64,000 nt of DNA from Aureimonas frigidaquae (GTDB taxonomy: Bacteria > Pseudomonadota > Alphaproteobacteria > Rhizobiales > Rhizobiaceae): contig NZ_BBWR01000006.1 in NCBI RefSeq assembly GCF_001463905.1, positions 1 through 64,000 on the forward strand. The letters run 5' to 3'. The notes under the pieces were generated by a model, which saw only the letters and a program-made list of their open reading frames with translations, searched no databases and was not told the DNA's origin. The position numbers and the translations under genes are program-made. Shown here in pieces: positions 1 to 9,786 of this stretch (positions are counted from its first letter, which is position 1; the number at the start of each line of letters is the position of its first letter).

Positions 1-9
1 GCGTAGCGC

Positions 10-28
10 ACCCCGCTTGCGGCGGGGT
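10..28. other. Hairpin at the window edge
   Basis: Arms ACCCCGC and GCGGGGT pair perfectly around a 5-base loop. No T run follows, so it is not a clear intrinsic terminator. The gene it might belong to lies outside the window. Confidence 0.3.
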
Positions 29-52
29 CGCCCGCCTGCCAGATTGCGCCAC

Positions 53-544
53 ATGGTATCCAAACGCATCGGCCGCCACGAGGGCGGCAAACGCAAGTTC
101 CTCGCCGTCATCGACGAGACTCCCGAATGCACGCGCGCCGCGTCCTACGCCGCGCGCCGCGCCAAGGCCAGTGGCGGCGGGGCGGTCTTCCTCTACGTCA
201 TCGAGCCGGACGAGTTCCAGCACTGGATCGGCGTGGAAAAGATCATGCGGGCGGAGGCGACGGCGGAGGCGGAATCGCGCCTGTCGCGCATTGCCGAGGA
301 TCTGCGCGCCACGGTCGGGCTCGAACCCGAACTCGTGGTGCGCGAAGGCAAGACGGAAGAGGAAATCCACAAGCTCATCGAAGCCGATCGTGAGATCGCC
401 ATCCTGGTCCTGGCCACGGGCGACAGCAGCGACGGGCCGGGGCCACTCGTCTCGGCCGTCTCGGGCCGGGCGGGGGGATACGCCATTCCCGTCACGATCG
501 TGCCGGGAAGCCTGACGGACGAGGATATCGAGAGCCTGAGCTGA
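53..544 (+). CDS. Universal stress protein (UspA) family protein
   Basis: A 163-residue single-domain protein of the usual Usp size. The beta-strand KFLAVIDET with its conserved Asp opens the fold, AILVLATGD lies near the nucleotide-binding loop region, and PVTIVPG forms the last strand. Usp proteins are cytoplasmic stress-survival proteins, some of which bind ATP; the usual G-x2-G-x9-G-S/T loop is only loosely kept (SGRAGGYAIPVT), so ATP binding is doubtful. I chose the ATG at 53; an in-frame TTG at 17 would add 12 basic residues of no Usp character. The nfu-type gene follows after a 73-base gap. Confidence 0.8.
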   Translation: MVSKRIGRHEGGKRKFLAVIDETPECTRAASYAARRAKASGGGAVFLYVIEPDEFQHWIGVEKIMRAEATAEAESRLSRIAEDLRATVGLEPELVVREGKTEEEIHKLIEADREIAILVLATGDSSDGPGPLVSAVSGRAGGYAIPVTIVPGSLTDEDIESLS

Positions 545-617
545 GCGGCCGGCCGGGTTGCGTGGCGAGGGCGCCGCGCCTACATGCAAGGCGATATTTG
601 CGAAGGATCCACGTCCC

Positions 618-1202
618 ATGTTCATCCAGACCGAAAGCACCCCCAACCCGCAGACGCTGAAGTTCCTGCCTGGGCGTGTCGTTTTGGACAGCGGCACCGC
701 CGAATTCCTGGATAGCGAGGACGCGGCCGCGCGCTCGCCGCTCGCCGCGCGGCTGATGGCGGTCGATGGCGTCAGCGGCGTCTTCTTCGGCTACGACTTC
801 ATCACCGTGACGCGCGACGAGACGGCCTGGCAGCATCTCAAGCCCGCCGTCCTGGCCGGCATTATGGAACACTTCATGTCGGGCCAGCCCGTGATGGCCC
901 CGGGCGCGGCCGGTGCGGCCGGCCAGCCATCCGATTCGGGCGAGGAGTTCTTCGAACCGGGCGACGAAAGCCTCGTCGCCACGATCAAGGAGCTTCTGGA
1001 AACACGCGTGCGCCCGGCCGTGGCACAGGATGGCGGTGACATCACCTTCCGCGGCTTCCGCGACGGGACCGTCTTCCTGAACATGCGCGGCGCCTGCGCC
1101 GGTTGCCCGTCCTCGACGGCGACGCTCAAGAACGGCATCGAGAACCTCCTGCGGCATTTCGTGCCGGAGGTCGAGGCGGTGGAAGCGGTCGAAGCCGCCT
1201 GA
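618..1202 (+). CDS. NifU/Nfu-type Fe-S cluster scaffold protein
   Basis: A 194-residue protein with an N-terminal Nfu domain (begins MFIQTESTPNPQTLKFLPG, roughly residues 1-90) and a C-terminal NifU-like domain with the C-x2-C cluster ligand pair (GACAGCPSS). Nfu proteins carry or hand over Fe-S clusters to client enzymes in the cytoplasm. The start at 618 is set by the conserved MFIQTE opening; an upstream in-frame start at 558 adds residues without family resemblance. It lies just upstream of tsaB. A likely client in this window is the radical-SAM enzyme MiaB (inference). Confidence 0.9.
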   Translation: MFIQTESTPNPQTLKFLPGRVVLDSGTAEFLDSEDAAARSPLAARLMAVDGVSGVFFGYDFITVTRDETAWQHLKPAVLAGIMEHFMSGQPVMAPGAAGAAGQPSDSGEEFFEPGDESLVATIKELLETRVRPAVAQDGGDITFRGFRDGTVFLNMRGACAGCPSSTATLKNGIENLLRHFVPEVEAVEAVEAA

Positions 1203-1237
1203 CACGGACGGCGCGGGGGAGGGGAGCTGGAACCAGC

Positions 1238-1972
1238 GTGAACGACGACTTGCCCGGGGAGGGAGGATCCCCGAGGGGCCTATGCCTCCTGATCGATACG
1301 GCGGCCGCGCGTTCGGCCGCCGCCATCTACGATATGGATGCCATGGAACTCGTCTCCGTCCGAGACGAGATCGTCGGCAAGGGCCATTCCGAAATCCTGA
1401 TGCGGCAGGTGGACGCGGCGCTGGCCGGCGCGGGGCTTGCCTATGCGGATCTGCGCCGGATCGCGGTGACGGTCGGCCCCGGCTCCTTCACGGGTGTTCG
1501 TGTGGGCGTTGCGGCGGCGCGCGGGCTGGCGCTGGCGCTCGATCTGCCACTCGTCGGCGTGAATGTCCTGGAAGCACTCGCCTTTCCCTGGCTGCGCCAG
1601 GGCGGGGCCGTGCTCGCCGTGCAGGATGCGCGGCGCGGCGAAGTCTTTCTGGCGCTCTACGATGCGCAAGGCCACGCGGTCGGCGCACCGCAGGCCTTGC
1701 CGCCGGAACAACTGGCCGATTCGCAGCTTCTGGCCGGTCACGACATCGTCCAGCTGGTGGGGACGGGGGCGGCCCTGGTCCGGCCCTTCCTGAACGGCCT
1801 CCACATTGCCGAGCAGGACCCGGAAGGCCTGCCGCAGCTCTCCGCCATCGGCGCGATCGCGGCGATGCGCGAGCCCGGCCCCCCCGTATCGCCGCTCTAT
1901 CTGCGGGGGGCGGATGCCAAACCGCAGACGCCGGTGCCCGGCATCGTGCGGACGAGCCTTCCATCCGCCTGA
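1238..1972 (+). CDS. tsaB: tRNA threonylcarbamoyladenosine biosynthesis protein TsaB
   Basis: A 244-residue protein of the ASKHA fold that partners TsaD in making t6A37 of ANN-decoding tRNAs. The N-terminal strand LCLLIDTAAARSAAAIY, the segment VTVGPGSFTGVRVGVAAARGLA and the QDARRGEVFLALYD region are typical of TsaB. I start it at GTG 1238, behind a GGGGAG at about 1219-1225; the longer frame from 1103 overlaps the nfu gene and reads as low-complexity Arg/Gly. rimI follows 51 bases on, a common pairing in proteobacteria. Confidence 0.9.
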   Translation: MNDDLPGEGGSPRGLCLLIDTAAARSAAAIYDMDAMELVSVRDEIVGKGHSEILMRQVDAALAGAGLAYADLRRIAVTVGPGSFTGVRVGVAAARGLALALDLPLVGVNVLEALAFPWLRQGGAVLAVQDARRGEVFLALYDAQGHAVGAPQALPPEQLADSQLLAGHDIVQLVGTGAALVRPFLNGLHIAEQDPEGLPQLSAIGAIAAMREPGPPVSPLYLRGADAKPQTPVPGIVRTSLPSA

Positions 1973-2023
1973 AACTCGTCCTATTGCAAGGGGCACGTGC
2001 CGCGTTGGCCGGGAGTCGTGACG

Positions 2024-2551
2024 ATGTACTGGTATCTCCCCTGGAACTGGTCGCTGGCCTTCCTGGAAGGGCTTTCCGGGCAGGGGCGGGGCTATGTGGC
2101 CACGCCGCTCGGTGACGAGGCGGATCTGCGCGCCGCCGCTTCCATCCACGCCGAATCCTTTGCCCATGCCTGGGACGAGGACGAGTTCACCTCGCTCCTG
2201 TCGCAGGCCGGCACCTTCGGCTTCGTCGCGCGGCGCCCCGGCCATCCGCTTCCCGACGGGCTGGTCCTGGCGCGCCTGACGGTGGACGAGGCGGAAATCC
2301 TGACCGTCGCCGTGAGCCGCCATGCCCGCAACCGCGGTATCGGCCGCCTCCTGATGGACCGGGTCCTCGAACATCTGCATGCCGAACGCGCGCTCGCACT
2401 GTTCCTCGAGGTGGACGAGACGAACCAGCCGGCTCTGGCGCTCTACCGCAAGCTGCGCTTCGAAGAGGTCGGCCGTCGGCCGGCCTATTACCCCGGGCCG
2501 GACGGACAGCGCACCAGCGCGCTGGTGTTGAAGCGCAGCCTGCGGGGCTGA
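2024..2551 (+). CDS. rimI: Ribosomal-protein-alanine N-acetyltransferase RimI-like GNAT protein
   Basis: A 175-residue GNAT-fold acetyltransferase. The acetyl-CoA loop is SRHARNRGIGRLLMD (Q/R-x2-G-x-G pattern), followed by LFLEVDETNQPALALYRKLRFEEVGRRPAYY, the C-terminal signature of RimI. RimI acetylates the N-terminal alanine of ribosomal protein S18. Start ATG 2024 has GGGAG at 2011-2015. The Trp-rich stretch of about 30 residues before the fold makes it longer than most RimI proteins. Genetic linkage to tsaB supports the call, though GNAT substrate assignment is always uncertain. Confidence 0.8.
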   Translation: MYWYLPWNWSLAFLEGLSGQGRGYVATPLGDEADLRAAASIHAESFAHAWDEDEFTSLLSQAGTFGFVARRPGHPLPDGLVLARLTVDEAEILTVAVSRHARNRGIGRLLMDRVLEHLHAERALALFLEVDETNQPALALYRKLRFEEVGRRPAYYPGPDGQRTSALVLKRSLRG

Positions 2552-2558
2552 ACGGCGG

Positions 2559-3347
2559 ATGATCTTCCGCCTGCGCCTGTGCCTTCTGGTGTCGGTCCTC
2601 GGCCTGATGACGCTGATTCTCATGCCGATGCAGCATGTGGCGATCCGGCGCAACTGGCCGGTGGCCCGCCGTCTGCCGCATCTGTGGCACCGCATCGCGG
2701 TGCGCCTGTGCGGCTTGCGGGTGCGGGTGCGGGGCGCGCCCGCATCCGGCCGGCCGCTGCTGATCGCCGCCAACCATCAGTCCTGGGCCGATATCATGGC
2801 CCTCGGCTCGGTCATGCCCTTGAGCTTCATCGCCAAGTCGGAGGTGGGCGAGTGGCCCGTCTTCGCCACACTGGCCAGGCTTCAGCGGACCGTCTTCGTG
2901 GCGCGGCGGGCGCGTTCGCAGACGGGGCAGCAGGCCGACACCATCGCGGCCCGCCTGGCCGATGGCGACGCGATGGTCCTCTTTGCCGAGGGGACGACAT
3001 CGGACGGCAACCGCGTCCTGCCCTTCAAGACTGCCCTCTTCGGCGCGGCGCAGGCGGCCCTGGCGGCCAGCGGACAGGACACGGTCTTGATCCAGCCCGT
3101 GGCCGTGGCCTATACGCAGGCGCATGGCCTGCCGCTCGGTTTCCACGGACGGCCCCTCGCGGCCTGGCCGGGCGATGTCGCGCTGATGCCGCATCTTCTG
3201 CGCTTCGTGCGCGAAGGGGCGATCGATGTGGAGATCAGCTTCGGCCAGCCCATCGCCTTCACCGCAGCGTCCGACCGCAAGGCGGTGGCCCGTACCTGCG
3301 AGCGCGCGGTGCGGGCGATGCTCGAAGCGGCCTTGTACGGGCGTTGA
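2559..3347 (+). CDS. plsC: 1-acyl-sn-glycerol-3-phosphate acyltransferase (PlsC family)
   Basis: A 262-residue membrane-associated acyltransferase. One hydrophobic N-terminal segment (about residues 6-24) precedes the catalytic NHQSWAD (H-x4-D, residues 73-78) and the FAEGTTSDG substrate motif near residue 145. The enzyme converts lysophosphatidate to phosphatidate in phospholipid synthesis. It starts 7 bases after rimI and so is probably cotranscribed. A second PlsC-family gene is present at 33.9 kb, so the acyl specificity of each copy cannot be told from sequence. Confidence 0.85.
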   Translation: MIFRLRLCLLVSVLGLMTLILMPMQHVAIRRNWPVARRLPHLWHRIAVRLCGLRVRVRGAPASGRPLLIAANHQSWADIMALGSVMPLSFIAKSEVGEWPVFATLARLQRTVFVARRARSQTGQQADTIAARLADGDAMVLFAEGTTSDGNRVLPFKTALFGAAQAALAASGQDTVLIQPVAVAYTQAHGLPLGFHGRPLAAWPGDVALMPHLLRFVREGAIDVEISFGQPIAFTAASDRKAVARTCERAVRAMLEAALYGR

Positions 3348-3486
3348 CGGCAGTGCCCCGCGCGCTCGACGGCGCGGTGGAGAAAGCCCCTGGCCGGCCG
3401 CTGCGCGCATGTGGGCGCTTGCGCCCCGGCCCGCGCCGTCCGATATTGCTTACAGAGGCCGCATCGCCGGCGTCCCGGAAGGATCA

Positions 3487-4911
3487 ATGACAGATACAGT
3501 GAAAGACGTGACATCCGGGCGCAACAGCCGCAAGGTCTTCATCAAGACCTATGGCTGTCAGATGAACGTGTATGACAGCCAGCGCATGGGCGATGCCCTG
3601 GCGCAGGACGGCTTCGAGCCGACCGATCAGATGGACGAGGCCGACCTCGTCCTGATCAACACCTGCCATATCCGCGAAAAGGCCGCCGAGAAGATCTATT
3701 CCGAGCTCGGGCGCATTCGCGTGCTTAAATCCGAGCGCGAGGCGCGCGGCCAGACCATGCAGGTGGGCGTCACCGGCTGCGTGGCGCAGGCCGAGGGCGC
3801 CGAGATCATCGCCCGCGCACCGGTGGTGGACCTCGTCGTCGGGCCGCAGACCTATCACCGCCTGCCGGAAGCGCTGGCCCGCGTGAGCCGGGGCGACAAG
3901 GTCGTGGATACGGATTACGCGGTCGAAGACAAGTTCGATCACCTGCCCCGCCAGGATCGGCGGCAGATCGCTGCGCGCGGCGTGACGGCCTTCCTGACCG
4001 TCCAGGAAGGCTGCGACAAGTTCTGCACCTTCTGCGTCGTTCCCTATACGCGCGGCGCGGAAGTGTCGCGGCCGCGCGGCCCGATCCTGGAGGAAGCGCA
4101 GCGGCTGGCCGCGGCCGGTGTGCGCGAGCTGACGCTGCTCGGCCAGAACGTGAATGCCTGGAGCGGCGAGGACGCCGCCGGGCGGCCGATCGGCCTGGCC
4201 GGGCTCCTGGAGGCGCTGGCCTCGATACCGGGCATTGCGCGGCTGCGCTACACCACCTCTCACCCGCGTGACATGGACGACGCGCTGATCGCCGCGCACC
4301 GGGACCTGCCGGCGCTTATGCCCTATCTGCACCTGCCGGTGCAGTCGGGCTCCGATCGCATCCTCAAGGCCATGAACCGGCGGCACCGGGCAGAGGACTA
4401 TCTCCGGCTGGTCGATCGGATCCGCGGCGCGCGGCCGGATCTGGCCCTGTCCGGAGACTTCATCGTCGGCTTCCCGGGCGAGTCCGAGGCCGACTTCGAG
4501 GATACGCTCGCGCTCGTCCGGCAGGTGGGCTATGCGCAGGCCTATTCCTTCAAATATTCGCCGCGCCCCGGAACGCCGGGCGCTGCGCTGGACGATCACG
4601 TGCCGGAGGACGTCAAGTCCGAGCGGCTCGAGCGGCTGCAGGCGCTTTTGCGGCAGCAGCAGCTCGCCTTCCAGACGAGCTTTGCCGGCCGTGATACGGA
4701 TGTCCTGATCGAGAAGCCGGGGCGCCATGCCGGGCAGATGGTGGGGCGTTCGCCCTTCCTCCTGCCGGTCGTGGTGCCGGCGGCAGCCGGGCAGGTGGGC
4801 GATATCGTCCGGGTGCGGATCGCGCGCTCGCTGCCCAATTCCCTGATGGCGGAAGGCGCCGAAGCGCTGGATGCCCCGATGATCGAACCCCATTTGAGGA
4901 AGATCGCATGA
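3487..4911 (+). CDS. miaB: tRNA-2-methylthio-N6-dimethylallyladenosine synthase MiaB
   Basis: A 474-residue radical-SAM methylthiotransferase that adds the 2-methylthio group to i6A37 of tRNA. The N-terminal MTTase domain carries the auxiliary cluster ligands in [15 protein letters not shown] and GCVAQAEG. The radical-SAM triad is in [16 protein letters not shown] (C-x3-C-x2-C), and a TRAM domain closes the protein. Start ATG 3487 follows GGAAGGA; a longer frame upstream overlaps plsC in another reading and is not used. The stop overlaps phoH by 4 bases, so the two are cotranslated. Confidence 0.95.
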   Translation: MTDTVKDVTSGRNSRKVFIKTYGCQMNVYDSQRMGDALAQDGFEPTDQMDEADLVLINTCHIREKAAEKIYSELGRIRVLKSEREARGQTMQVGVTGCVAQAEGAEIIARAPVVDLVVGPQTYHRLPEALARVSRGDKVVDTDYAVEDKFDHLPRQDRRQIAARGVTAFLTVQEGCDKFCTFCVVPYTRGAEVSRPRGPILEEAQRLAAAGVRELTLLGQNVNAWSGEDAAGRPIGLAGLLEALASIPGIARLRYTTSHPRDMDDALIAAHRDLPALMPYLHLPVQSGSDRILKAMNRRHRAEDYLRLVDRIRGARPDLALSGDFIVGFPGESEADFEDTLALVRQVGYAQAYSFKYSPRPGTPGAALDDHVPEDVKSERLERLQALLRQQQLAFQTSFAGRDTDVLIEKPGRHAGQMVGRSPFLLPVVVPAAAGQVGDIVRVRIARSLPNSLMAEGAEALDAPMIEPHLRKIA

Positions 4912-5951
4912 AAACAGCGCGCGGCGTGTCACCCGCTTCCGGTGCATCGGACATGGCCCATATCGTGCTGACCTTCGACGACAACAGGCTGGCGGCGGCC
5001 CTGTTCGGAAAGTTCGACGAGAACGTCGCCCTGATCGAGCAGAAGCTCGGCGTTGATGCGCGGGCCCGTGGCAACCAGCTCGAACTGCGGGGGGATCCCA
5101 CCGCATGCGAGCAGGCCCGCCGCGCCCTCGATCTTCTGTATGAGCGCCTGCAGTCCGGCAACGACATCCAGGTGTCCGACGTGGAGGGCGCCATCCGCAT
5201 GGCGGTCGCCCAGGATGACCAGCTCGTTCTGCCGACCCTGGAAAAGAAGGGCCGCATGGCGCTGGCGCAGATCGGAACCCGCCGCAAGACCATCCATGCC
5301 CGCACGCCGACGCAGGATGCCTATATCCGCGCCATGGAGCGCGCCGAGCTCGTCTTCGGCGTCGGGCCGGCGGGCACCGGCAAGACCTACCTTGCCGTGG
5401 CCTATGCGGCGCAGCTTCTGGAGCGGGGGCAAGTCGAGCGGATCATCCTGTCGCGGCCGGCGGTGGAGGCCGGCGAGCGGCTCGGCTTCCTGCCCGGCGA
5501 CATGAAGGAAAAGGTCGACCCCTATCTGCGCCCGCTCTACGATGCGCTCTATGACATGATGCCCGCCGAGAAAGTGGAGCGGGCTTTGGCCGCCGGCGCC
5601 ATCGAGGTGGCGCCGCTGGCCTTCATGCGCGGGCGCACCCTGGCCAACGCCGCCGTCATCCTGGACGAGGCGCAGAACACCACGACCATGCAGATGAAGA
5701 TGTTCCTGACCCGCCTGGGCGAGAATGCCCGCATGGTGGTGACGGGCGATCCGTCGCAGATCGACCTGCCGCCCGGCCAGAAGTCCGGCCTGGTGGAGGC
5801 GCTGCGCGTGCTGGACGGCGTGGGCGGCATCGTCACCGTGCGCTTCGAGGCCAAGGATGTCGTGCGGCACCGCCTCGTCCAGGCCATCGTCGAGGCCTAT
5901 GAGGCCGATGTGAGCGCGCGCCTGACCGGCGCCGACGGCCAGGCTCAATGA
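4908..5951 (+). CDS. PhoH family ATPase (PhoH-like, YbeZ type)
   Basis: A 347-residue P-loop protein. An N-terminal KH-like region (about residues 15-100) is followed by Walker [11 protein letters not shown] and Walker [11 protein letters not shown], with the sensor [13 protein letters not shown]. PhoH/YbeZ proteins work with YbeY in RNA and ribosome quality control. The gene overlaps miaB by ATGA at its start and ybeY by ATGA at its end, giving the widespread miaB-phoH-ybeY-corC-lnt order. Confidence 0.93.
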   Translation: MKTARGVSPASGASDMAHIVLTFDDNRLAAALFGKFDENVALIEQKLGVDARARGNQLELRGDPTACEQARRALDLLYERLQSGNDIQVSDVEGAIRMAVAQDDQLVLPTLEKKGRMALAQIGTRRKTIHARTPTQDAYIRAMERAELVFGVGPAGTGKTYLAVAYAAQLLERGQVERIILSRPAVEAGERLGFLPGDMKEKVDPYLRPLYDALYDMMPAEKVERALAAGAIEVAPLAFMRGRTLANAAVILDEAQNTTTMQMKMFLTRLGENARMVVTGDPSQIDLPPGQKSGLVEALRVLDGVGGIVTVRFEAKDVVRHRLVQAIVEAYEADVSARLTGADGQAQ

Positions 5952-6493
5952 GTGAGACGGCCTTTCCCGCGGCCTATCCGCCCGGGCTCGACATCCTCCT
6001 CACCGTCGAGGACGCGGAATGGCTTCGCCTCCTGCCCGACGCTGCCGACCAGATCGGCGCGGCCATCGGCGCGGCGGCGCGCGGTGCCGGACTGGACGCG
6101 GCCTATGCGGGCGAGCTCGGCGTGACGCTGAGTGGCGACGCGGCCGTTCGCGCGCTGAACGCTTCGTGGCGGGCCAAGGACAAACCGACCAACATCCTGT
6201 CCTTCCCGCTGGTCCAGATCGCACCGGGCGACAGCCCGCCGCCCATGCTGGGCGATCTCGTCCTGGCGCGGGAAACCCTGGAACGGGAAGCAATTGCCGA
6301 CGGCAAGAGGCTGACGGACCACTTCCGTCATCTTCTCGTGCATGGGATGCTGCATCTTCTCGGGCACGATCACGAGGAGGCACTGGCAGCCGAAAGAATG
6401 GAACGGCTTGAGGTCGCTATTCTTTCAACCCTTGCAATTGCCGATCCATACGCCGATTCTGAAGCTCTTGCCGGCGCGGACCCGGCATCATGA
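5948..6493 (+). CDS. ybeY: Endoribonuclease YbeY (rRNA maturation factor)
   Basis: A 181-residue zinc-dependent endoribonuclease used in 16S rRNA 3' maturation and 70S quality control. The zinc site is HGMLHLLGHDHEE near residues 136-148, matching H-x3-H-x5-H. The preceding NASWRAKDKPTNILSFP is the other YbeY signature. It overlaps phoH by 4 bases and is followed by corC after 15 bases. Confidence 0.95.
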   Translation: MSETAFPAAYPPGLDILLTVEDAEWLRLLPDAADQIGAAIGAAARGAGLDAAYAGELGVTLSGDAAVRALNASWRAKDKPTNILSFPLVQIAPGDSPPPMLGDLVLARETLEREAIADGKRLTDHFRHLLVHGMLHLLGHDHEEALAAERMERLEVAILSTLAIADPYADSEALAGADPAS

Positions 6494-6508
6494 CATGTCG
6501 AACACACC

Positions 6509-7552
6509 ATGGATAAGGGAATGACCAGGAACCCGAACGGCAGCGATACTGCCGGCGGCGCGCATGAGGCGGCATCGGATGCCGCCTATGGCGACAGTGC
6601 GAGCAACGAGGACCGAAGTCCGCGCCCCGACGAGCGCAGATCGTCGGAACCGGGCATCTTCGAGCAATTCTTTTCTCTGCTGAGGCCGAAAGTGCCCTTG
6701 CCGCTCCGCGAGAAGATCGTGGAAGCGCTGTCGGAGGCGGAGGAAAGCTCCGGCTTTACCGGCGAAGAGCAGGCCATGCTCAACAATATTCTGGGGCTGC
6801 ACGAGGTGCGGGTCGAGGATGCGATGGTGCCCCGCTCCGAGATCGAGGCGGTGGAGATCGGCGCCACGCTGAACGACCTGCTGCTGCGCTTCCGTCAGAG
6901 CGGCCATTCGCGGCTCCCCGTCTATGGCGAAGGCCTGGACGATCCGCGCGGCATGGTCCACATCCGCGACGTCATCGACCATGTGACCGAGTGCGCGCTG
7001 GGTGAAAGTGCCGACCGGCTGGACCTGTCCGCCGTTCCGCTCGAGCGTCCGCTGTCGGAGCTGGGGCTGATCCGCAAGGTCCTGTTCGTTCCGCCCTCCA
7101 TGCCGGCGCTCGAACTTTTGACGCGCATGAAATCGGCGCATATCCAGATTGCCCTCGTCATCGATGAATATGGCGGCACCGATGGCCTGGTTTCGATGGA
7201 AGATCTCCTGGAGATCGTCGTCGGCGACATCGAGGACGAGCATGACGACGAGGAACGCCTGATCGAGGCGGAAGACGGTGGCGGTTTCCTGGTGGATGCG
7301 CGCGCCGGCCTCTACGATGTGCGGGACCGGCTGGGGCCGGACTTCGACGTTGCGCCCTATGCCGACGAAGCCGACACGATCGGTGGGCTCGCCGTCCTGG
7401 AATATGGCGACATCCCGCCGGAAGGGGCGGTCATCGAGGTGATCGGCGGCTATCGGCTCGAAATTCTCGAGGCCGATTCGCGCCGTGTGCGCCGCCTGCG
7501 CATCCATCGGCAGGCCGAGCCGGAGCGGGGACCGCTCGCGGCCCAGGCTTGA
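6509..7552 (+). CDS. CorC/HlyC-type CBS-domain transporter-associated protein
   Basis: A 347-residue soluble protein with an acidic N-terminal tail, paired CBS domains (about residues 105-225, beginning VRVEDAMVPRSEIEAVE) and a C-terminal CorC_HlyC domain. There are no membrane helices. Family members are linked to Mg/Co efflux or act as regulatory partners of membrane proteins. An alternative start at 6521 is 4 codons downstream. The TGA stop overlaps the TTG start of lnt, so the two are translationally coupled. Confidence 0.88.
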   Translation: MDKGMTRNPNGSDTAGGAHEAASDAAYGDSASNEDRSPRPDERRSSEPGIFEQFFSLLRPKVPLPLREKIVEALSEAEESSGFTGEEQAMLNNILGLHEVRVEDAMVPRSEIEAVEIGATLNDLLLRFRQSGHSRLPVYGEGLDDPRGMVHIRDVIDHVTECALGESADRLDLSAVPLERPLSELGLIRKVLFVPPSMPALELLTRMKSAHIQIALVIDEYGGTDGLVSMEDLLEIVVGDIEDEHDDEERLIEAEDGGGFLVDARAGLYDVRDRLGPDFDVAPYADEADTIGGLAVLEYGDIPPEGAVIEVIGGYRLEILEADSRRVRRLRIHRQAEPERGPLAAQA

Positions 7553-9120
7553 GCCTGCGAAAGGCCGTTCATCGCTGGAATCCGGGCGCGGCCGTCGGTT
7601 GGCGACGCGCCCTGATCGCCGCGGCGAGCGGGTTTCTCCTGACATTCGGGCTTGCGCCCTACGATCTCGCCATCGTCGGCTTCCTGGCGTTTCCGGTCCT
7701 CGTTCTCATGCTGGACGGGATGGTCCGGCGCGGCGAGGGGGGGCGTGCAGCGTTCCGGACCGGCTGGTGCTTCGGCTTCGGCTATTTCGTCGGCGGGCTG
7801 TGGTGGCTCGGGGCGGCGATTCTCGTTGACGCCGCGACCTTCTGGTGGGCGCTGCCACTGGCCGTCTTCGGCCTGCCGGCGGTCCTGGCCGTGTATTATG
7901 GCGCGGCGTTCCTCCTGGCGCGGCGGGCCTGGTCGCAGGGTGCCGAACGCATCCTGATTCTGGCGCTGGCCTTTACCCTTGCCGAATGGCTGCGCGCCTG
8001 GCTCTTCACCGGCTTTACCTGGAACGCGCTCGGCATGCTGGCCGCGCCGACGCCCCTTCTGATGCAGTCGGCAGCGCTCTGGGGCCTGCACGGTCTGACA
8101 TTCCTGGGCGTCGTGCTCTTCTGCGTGCCAGCTTTGTTCCTGACGGCGACGGACCGGCGCGTCCCGGTCCTGGCGCTGGCGGGGCTCCTGGCGGCGGTGC
8201 ATCTGGGCTATGGCGCCGTCCGGCTTGCGACCGTGCCGCAGGCTGCGCCACCGGGCGCGGTGCGGATCAGCATCGTGCAGCCCGCCATCGACCAGAGCCA
8301 GAAGTGGGACCCGTCGGAAGCACGGCGTATCCTGGATCTCCTGTCCGACATGACGGCGCAGGGAGCGGTCGCCGGCGAGCGCCGGCTGGTCCTGTGGCCG
8401 GAATCCAGCTTTCCCTACCTGATCTCCGACGAATCGCCCGTCGTGGCGGCCGTCGCGCAGCGGCTCGGGCCAGACGACATGCTCCTGGCCGGCGCGGCGC
8501 GGATCGAGGAACGTGGGACCGGCGAGCCCGCCTATTTCAACGCGATCCTCGCCATCGGGCCGGACGGGCGGATCGAAGACCGGTTCGACAAGCTGCATCT
8601 CGTCCCCTTCGGCGAGTATCTGCCGTTCCAGGCGTGGCTCGAACGGCTGGGCATTACACAGCTCACGCAGATGCCGGGCGGTTTCAGTGCGGCGGATGCA
8701 CGGCGCGCCGGTCAACCTGGTGGCCCGGGCGAAGACTGGCCCGTCTTCCTGCCGCTCATCTGCTACGAGGCGATCTTTCCGGACGAAATCGTCCGGACGC
8801 CGGATATGGACCTCATCGTCAACGTGACCAACGATGCCTGGTACGGCAACACACCCGGTCCGCACCAGCATCTGCGCCATGCCGCGCTGAGCGCCGTGGC
8901 GGTGGGCCTGCCGCTGGTGCGCGCCGCCAATACCGGCATCTCGACCGTCAACGATGCGGCGGGCCGGCCGGTGGCGGCCCTGCCCCTCGGGGCACGGGGA
9001 ATCGTTGAGGCTCACCTGCCGCCGGCCACGGCGCCGACGCCCTTCGCGCGCTTCGGAAACTGGCCCCTGGCCATCATTCTCGGAGCCCTTGGGGCCGCCC
9101 TAATGTTCATTCGTCGATAA
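7549..9120 (+). CDS. lnt: Apolipoprotein N-acyltransferase
   Basis: A 523-residue inner-membrane enzyme that adds the third acyl chain to lipoproteins. Several hydrophobic helices fill residues 15-220, then a nitrilase-fold domain carries the presumed Glu (LWPESSFPY), Lys (KLHLVPFGEYLPF) and Cys (LICYEAIFP) triad. A final helix closes the protein (LAIILGALGAALMFI). Translation starts at TTG 7549 inside the corC stop (TTGA overlap). It is the last gene of the tsaB-lnt run. Confidence 0.95.
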   Translation: MSLRKAVHRWNPGAAVGWRRALIAAASGFLLTFGLAPYDLAIVGFLAFPVLVLMLDGMVRRGEGGRAAFRTGWCFGFGYFVGGLWWLGAAILVDAATFWWALPLAVFGLPAVLAVYYGAAFLLARRAWSQGAERILILALAFTLAEWLRAWLFTGFTWNALGMLAAPTPLLMQSAALWGLHGLTFLGVVLFCVPALFLTATDRRVPVLALAGLLAAVHLGYGAVRLATVPQAAPPGAVRISIVQPAIDQSQKWDPSEARRILDLLSDMTAQGAVAGERRLVLWPESSFPYLISDESPVVAAVAQRLGPDDMLLAGAARIEERGTGEPAYFNAILAIGPDGRIEDRFDKLHLVPFGEYLPFQAWLERLGITQLTQMPGGFSAADARRAGQPGGPGEDWPVFLPLICYEAIFPDEIVRTPDMDLIVNVTNDAWYGNTPGPHQHLRHAALSAVAVGLPLVRAANTGISTVNDAAGRPVAALPLGARGIVEAHLPPATAPTPFARFGNWPLAIILGALGAALMFIRR

Positions 9121-9135
9121 TTGCCGAGCACGCCA

Positions 9136-9164
9136 TTGACGGTTGTAGAAAATTGAGCGATAGA
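9136..9164 (+). promoter_or_regulatory. Possible promoter of the XRE regulator gene
   Basis: TTGACG at 9136-9141 and a weak GATAGA at 9159-9164 are 17 bases apart, within an AT-rich 88-base gap that stands out from the GC-rich surroundings. The -10 match is poor and a TATAAA at 9171 is not correctly spaced. Confidence 0.25.
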
Positions 9165-9208
9165 AATTCCTATAAAGAAAAGCATTTATATGTAGGATTG
9201 ATATTGTA

Positions 9209-9718
9209 ATGGTGAAACATTCCGGGACGGAAGAAGGGTCGGCGGGAATGAGTGTGCAGGCACAAGCAGCGTCTCTGACAGAGCAGCGCGTCAACAAGAA
9301 GAAGCCGGACGAGGCCGATATCATCGTCGGACGTCAGATCCAGGCCATCCGAATGCGTGCTAGGGTCAGCCGCGAATGGCTCGGTGACCGCCTTGGCATC
9401 ACCTTCCAGCAGGTCCAGAAATACGAGAACGCGACCAACCGCATCACCGTCGGCCGTCTGTGCGACATCGCCCGCGTGCTCGAAGTTCCGCTGATGCGCT
9501 TCTTCGAGGGCGTGCCGGCCGTTGCACCCACGCCGGACGGAATGCAGGAAGGTGAGGGCGCCGGCTGGATCGGATCGGAAACCCTGTCGGCCGACGAAGC
9601 GCGTCTCCTGGACCGTTTCCGCGATGTGGGCGATCCGAATGTCCGGCGCATGCTCCTCGACCTCGCCGATACGCTGGCCAGTGCCGATCGCAAGCAGAAG
9701 CGCAACTTTCGCCAATAG
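9209..9718 (+). CDS. XRE-family helix-turn-helix transcriptional regulator
   Basis: A 169-residue DNA-binding protein. The HTH (about residues 33-95) includes VGRQIQAIRMRARVSREWLGD and the recognition region ITFQQVQKYENATNRI, followed by VGRLCDIARVLEVPLMRFFEG. The C-terminal tail has no known domain. A regulator of this type between lnt and metK is common in Rhizobiales; some relatives (PraR-type) act in quorum sensing or biofilm control, but I cannot assign that role here. It has its own AT-rich upstream region and a hairpin after the stop. Confidence 0.85.
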   Translation: MVKHSGTEEGSAGMSVQAQAASLTEQRVNKKKPDEADIIVGRQIQAIRMRARVSREWLGDRLGITFQQVQKYENATNRITVGRLCDIARVLEVPLMRFFEGVPAVAPTPDGMQEGEGAGWIGSETLSADEARLLDRFRDVGDPNVRRMLLDLADTLASADRKQKRNFRQ

Positions 9719-9726
9719 CGCCTGAA

Positions 9727-9754
9727 CGGCCATTCAATCGGCCGCGGGTGTTTT
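9727..9754 (+). terminator. Possible intrinsic terminator after the XRE gene
   Basis: CGGCC at 9727-9731 pairs with GGCCG at 9740-9744 around an 8-base loop. A short GC step and TTTTCTTCTT follow. The stem is short, so termination may be partial. Confidence 0.4.
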
Positions 9755-9786
9755 CTTCTTGACGCCAGACATTCTGGTCGCCAAAC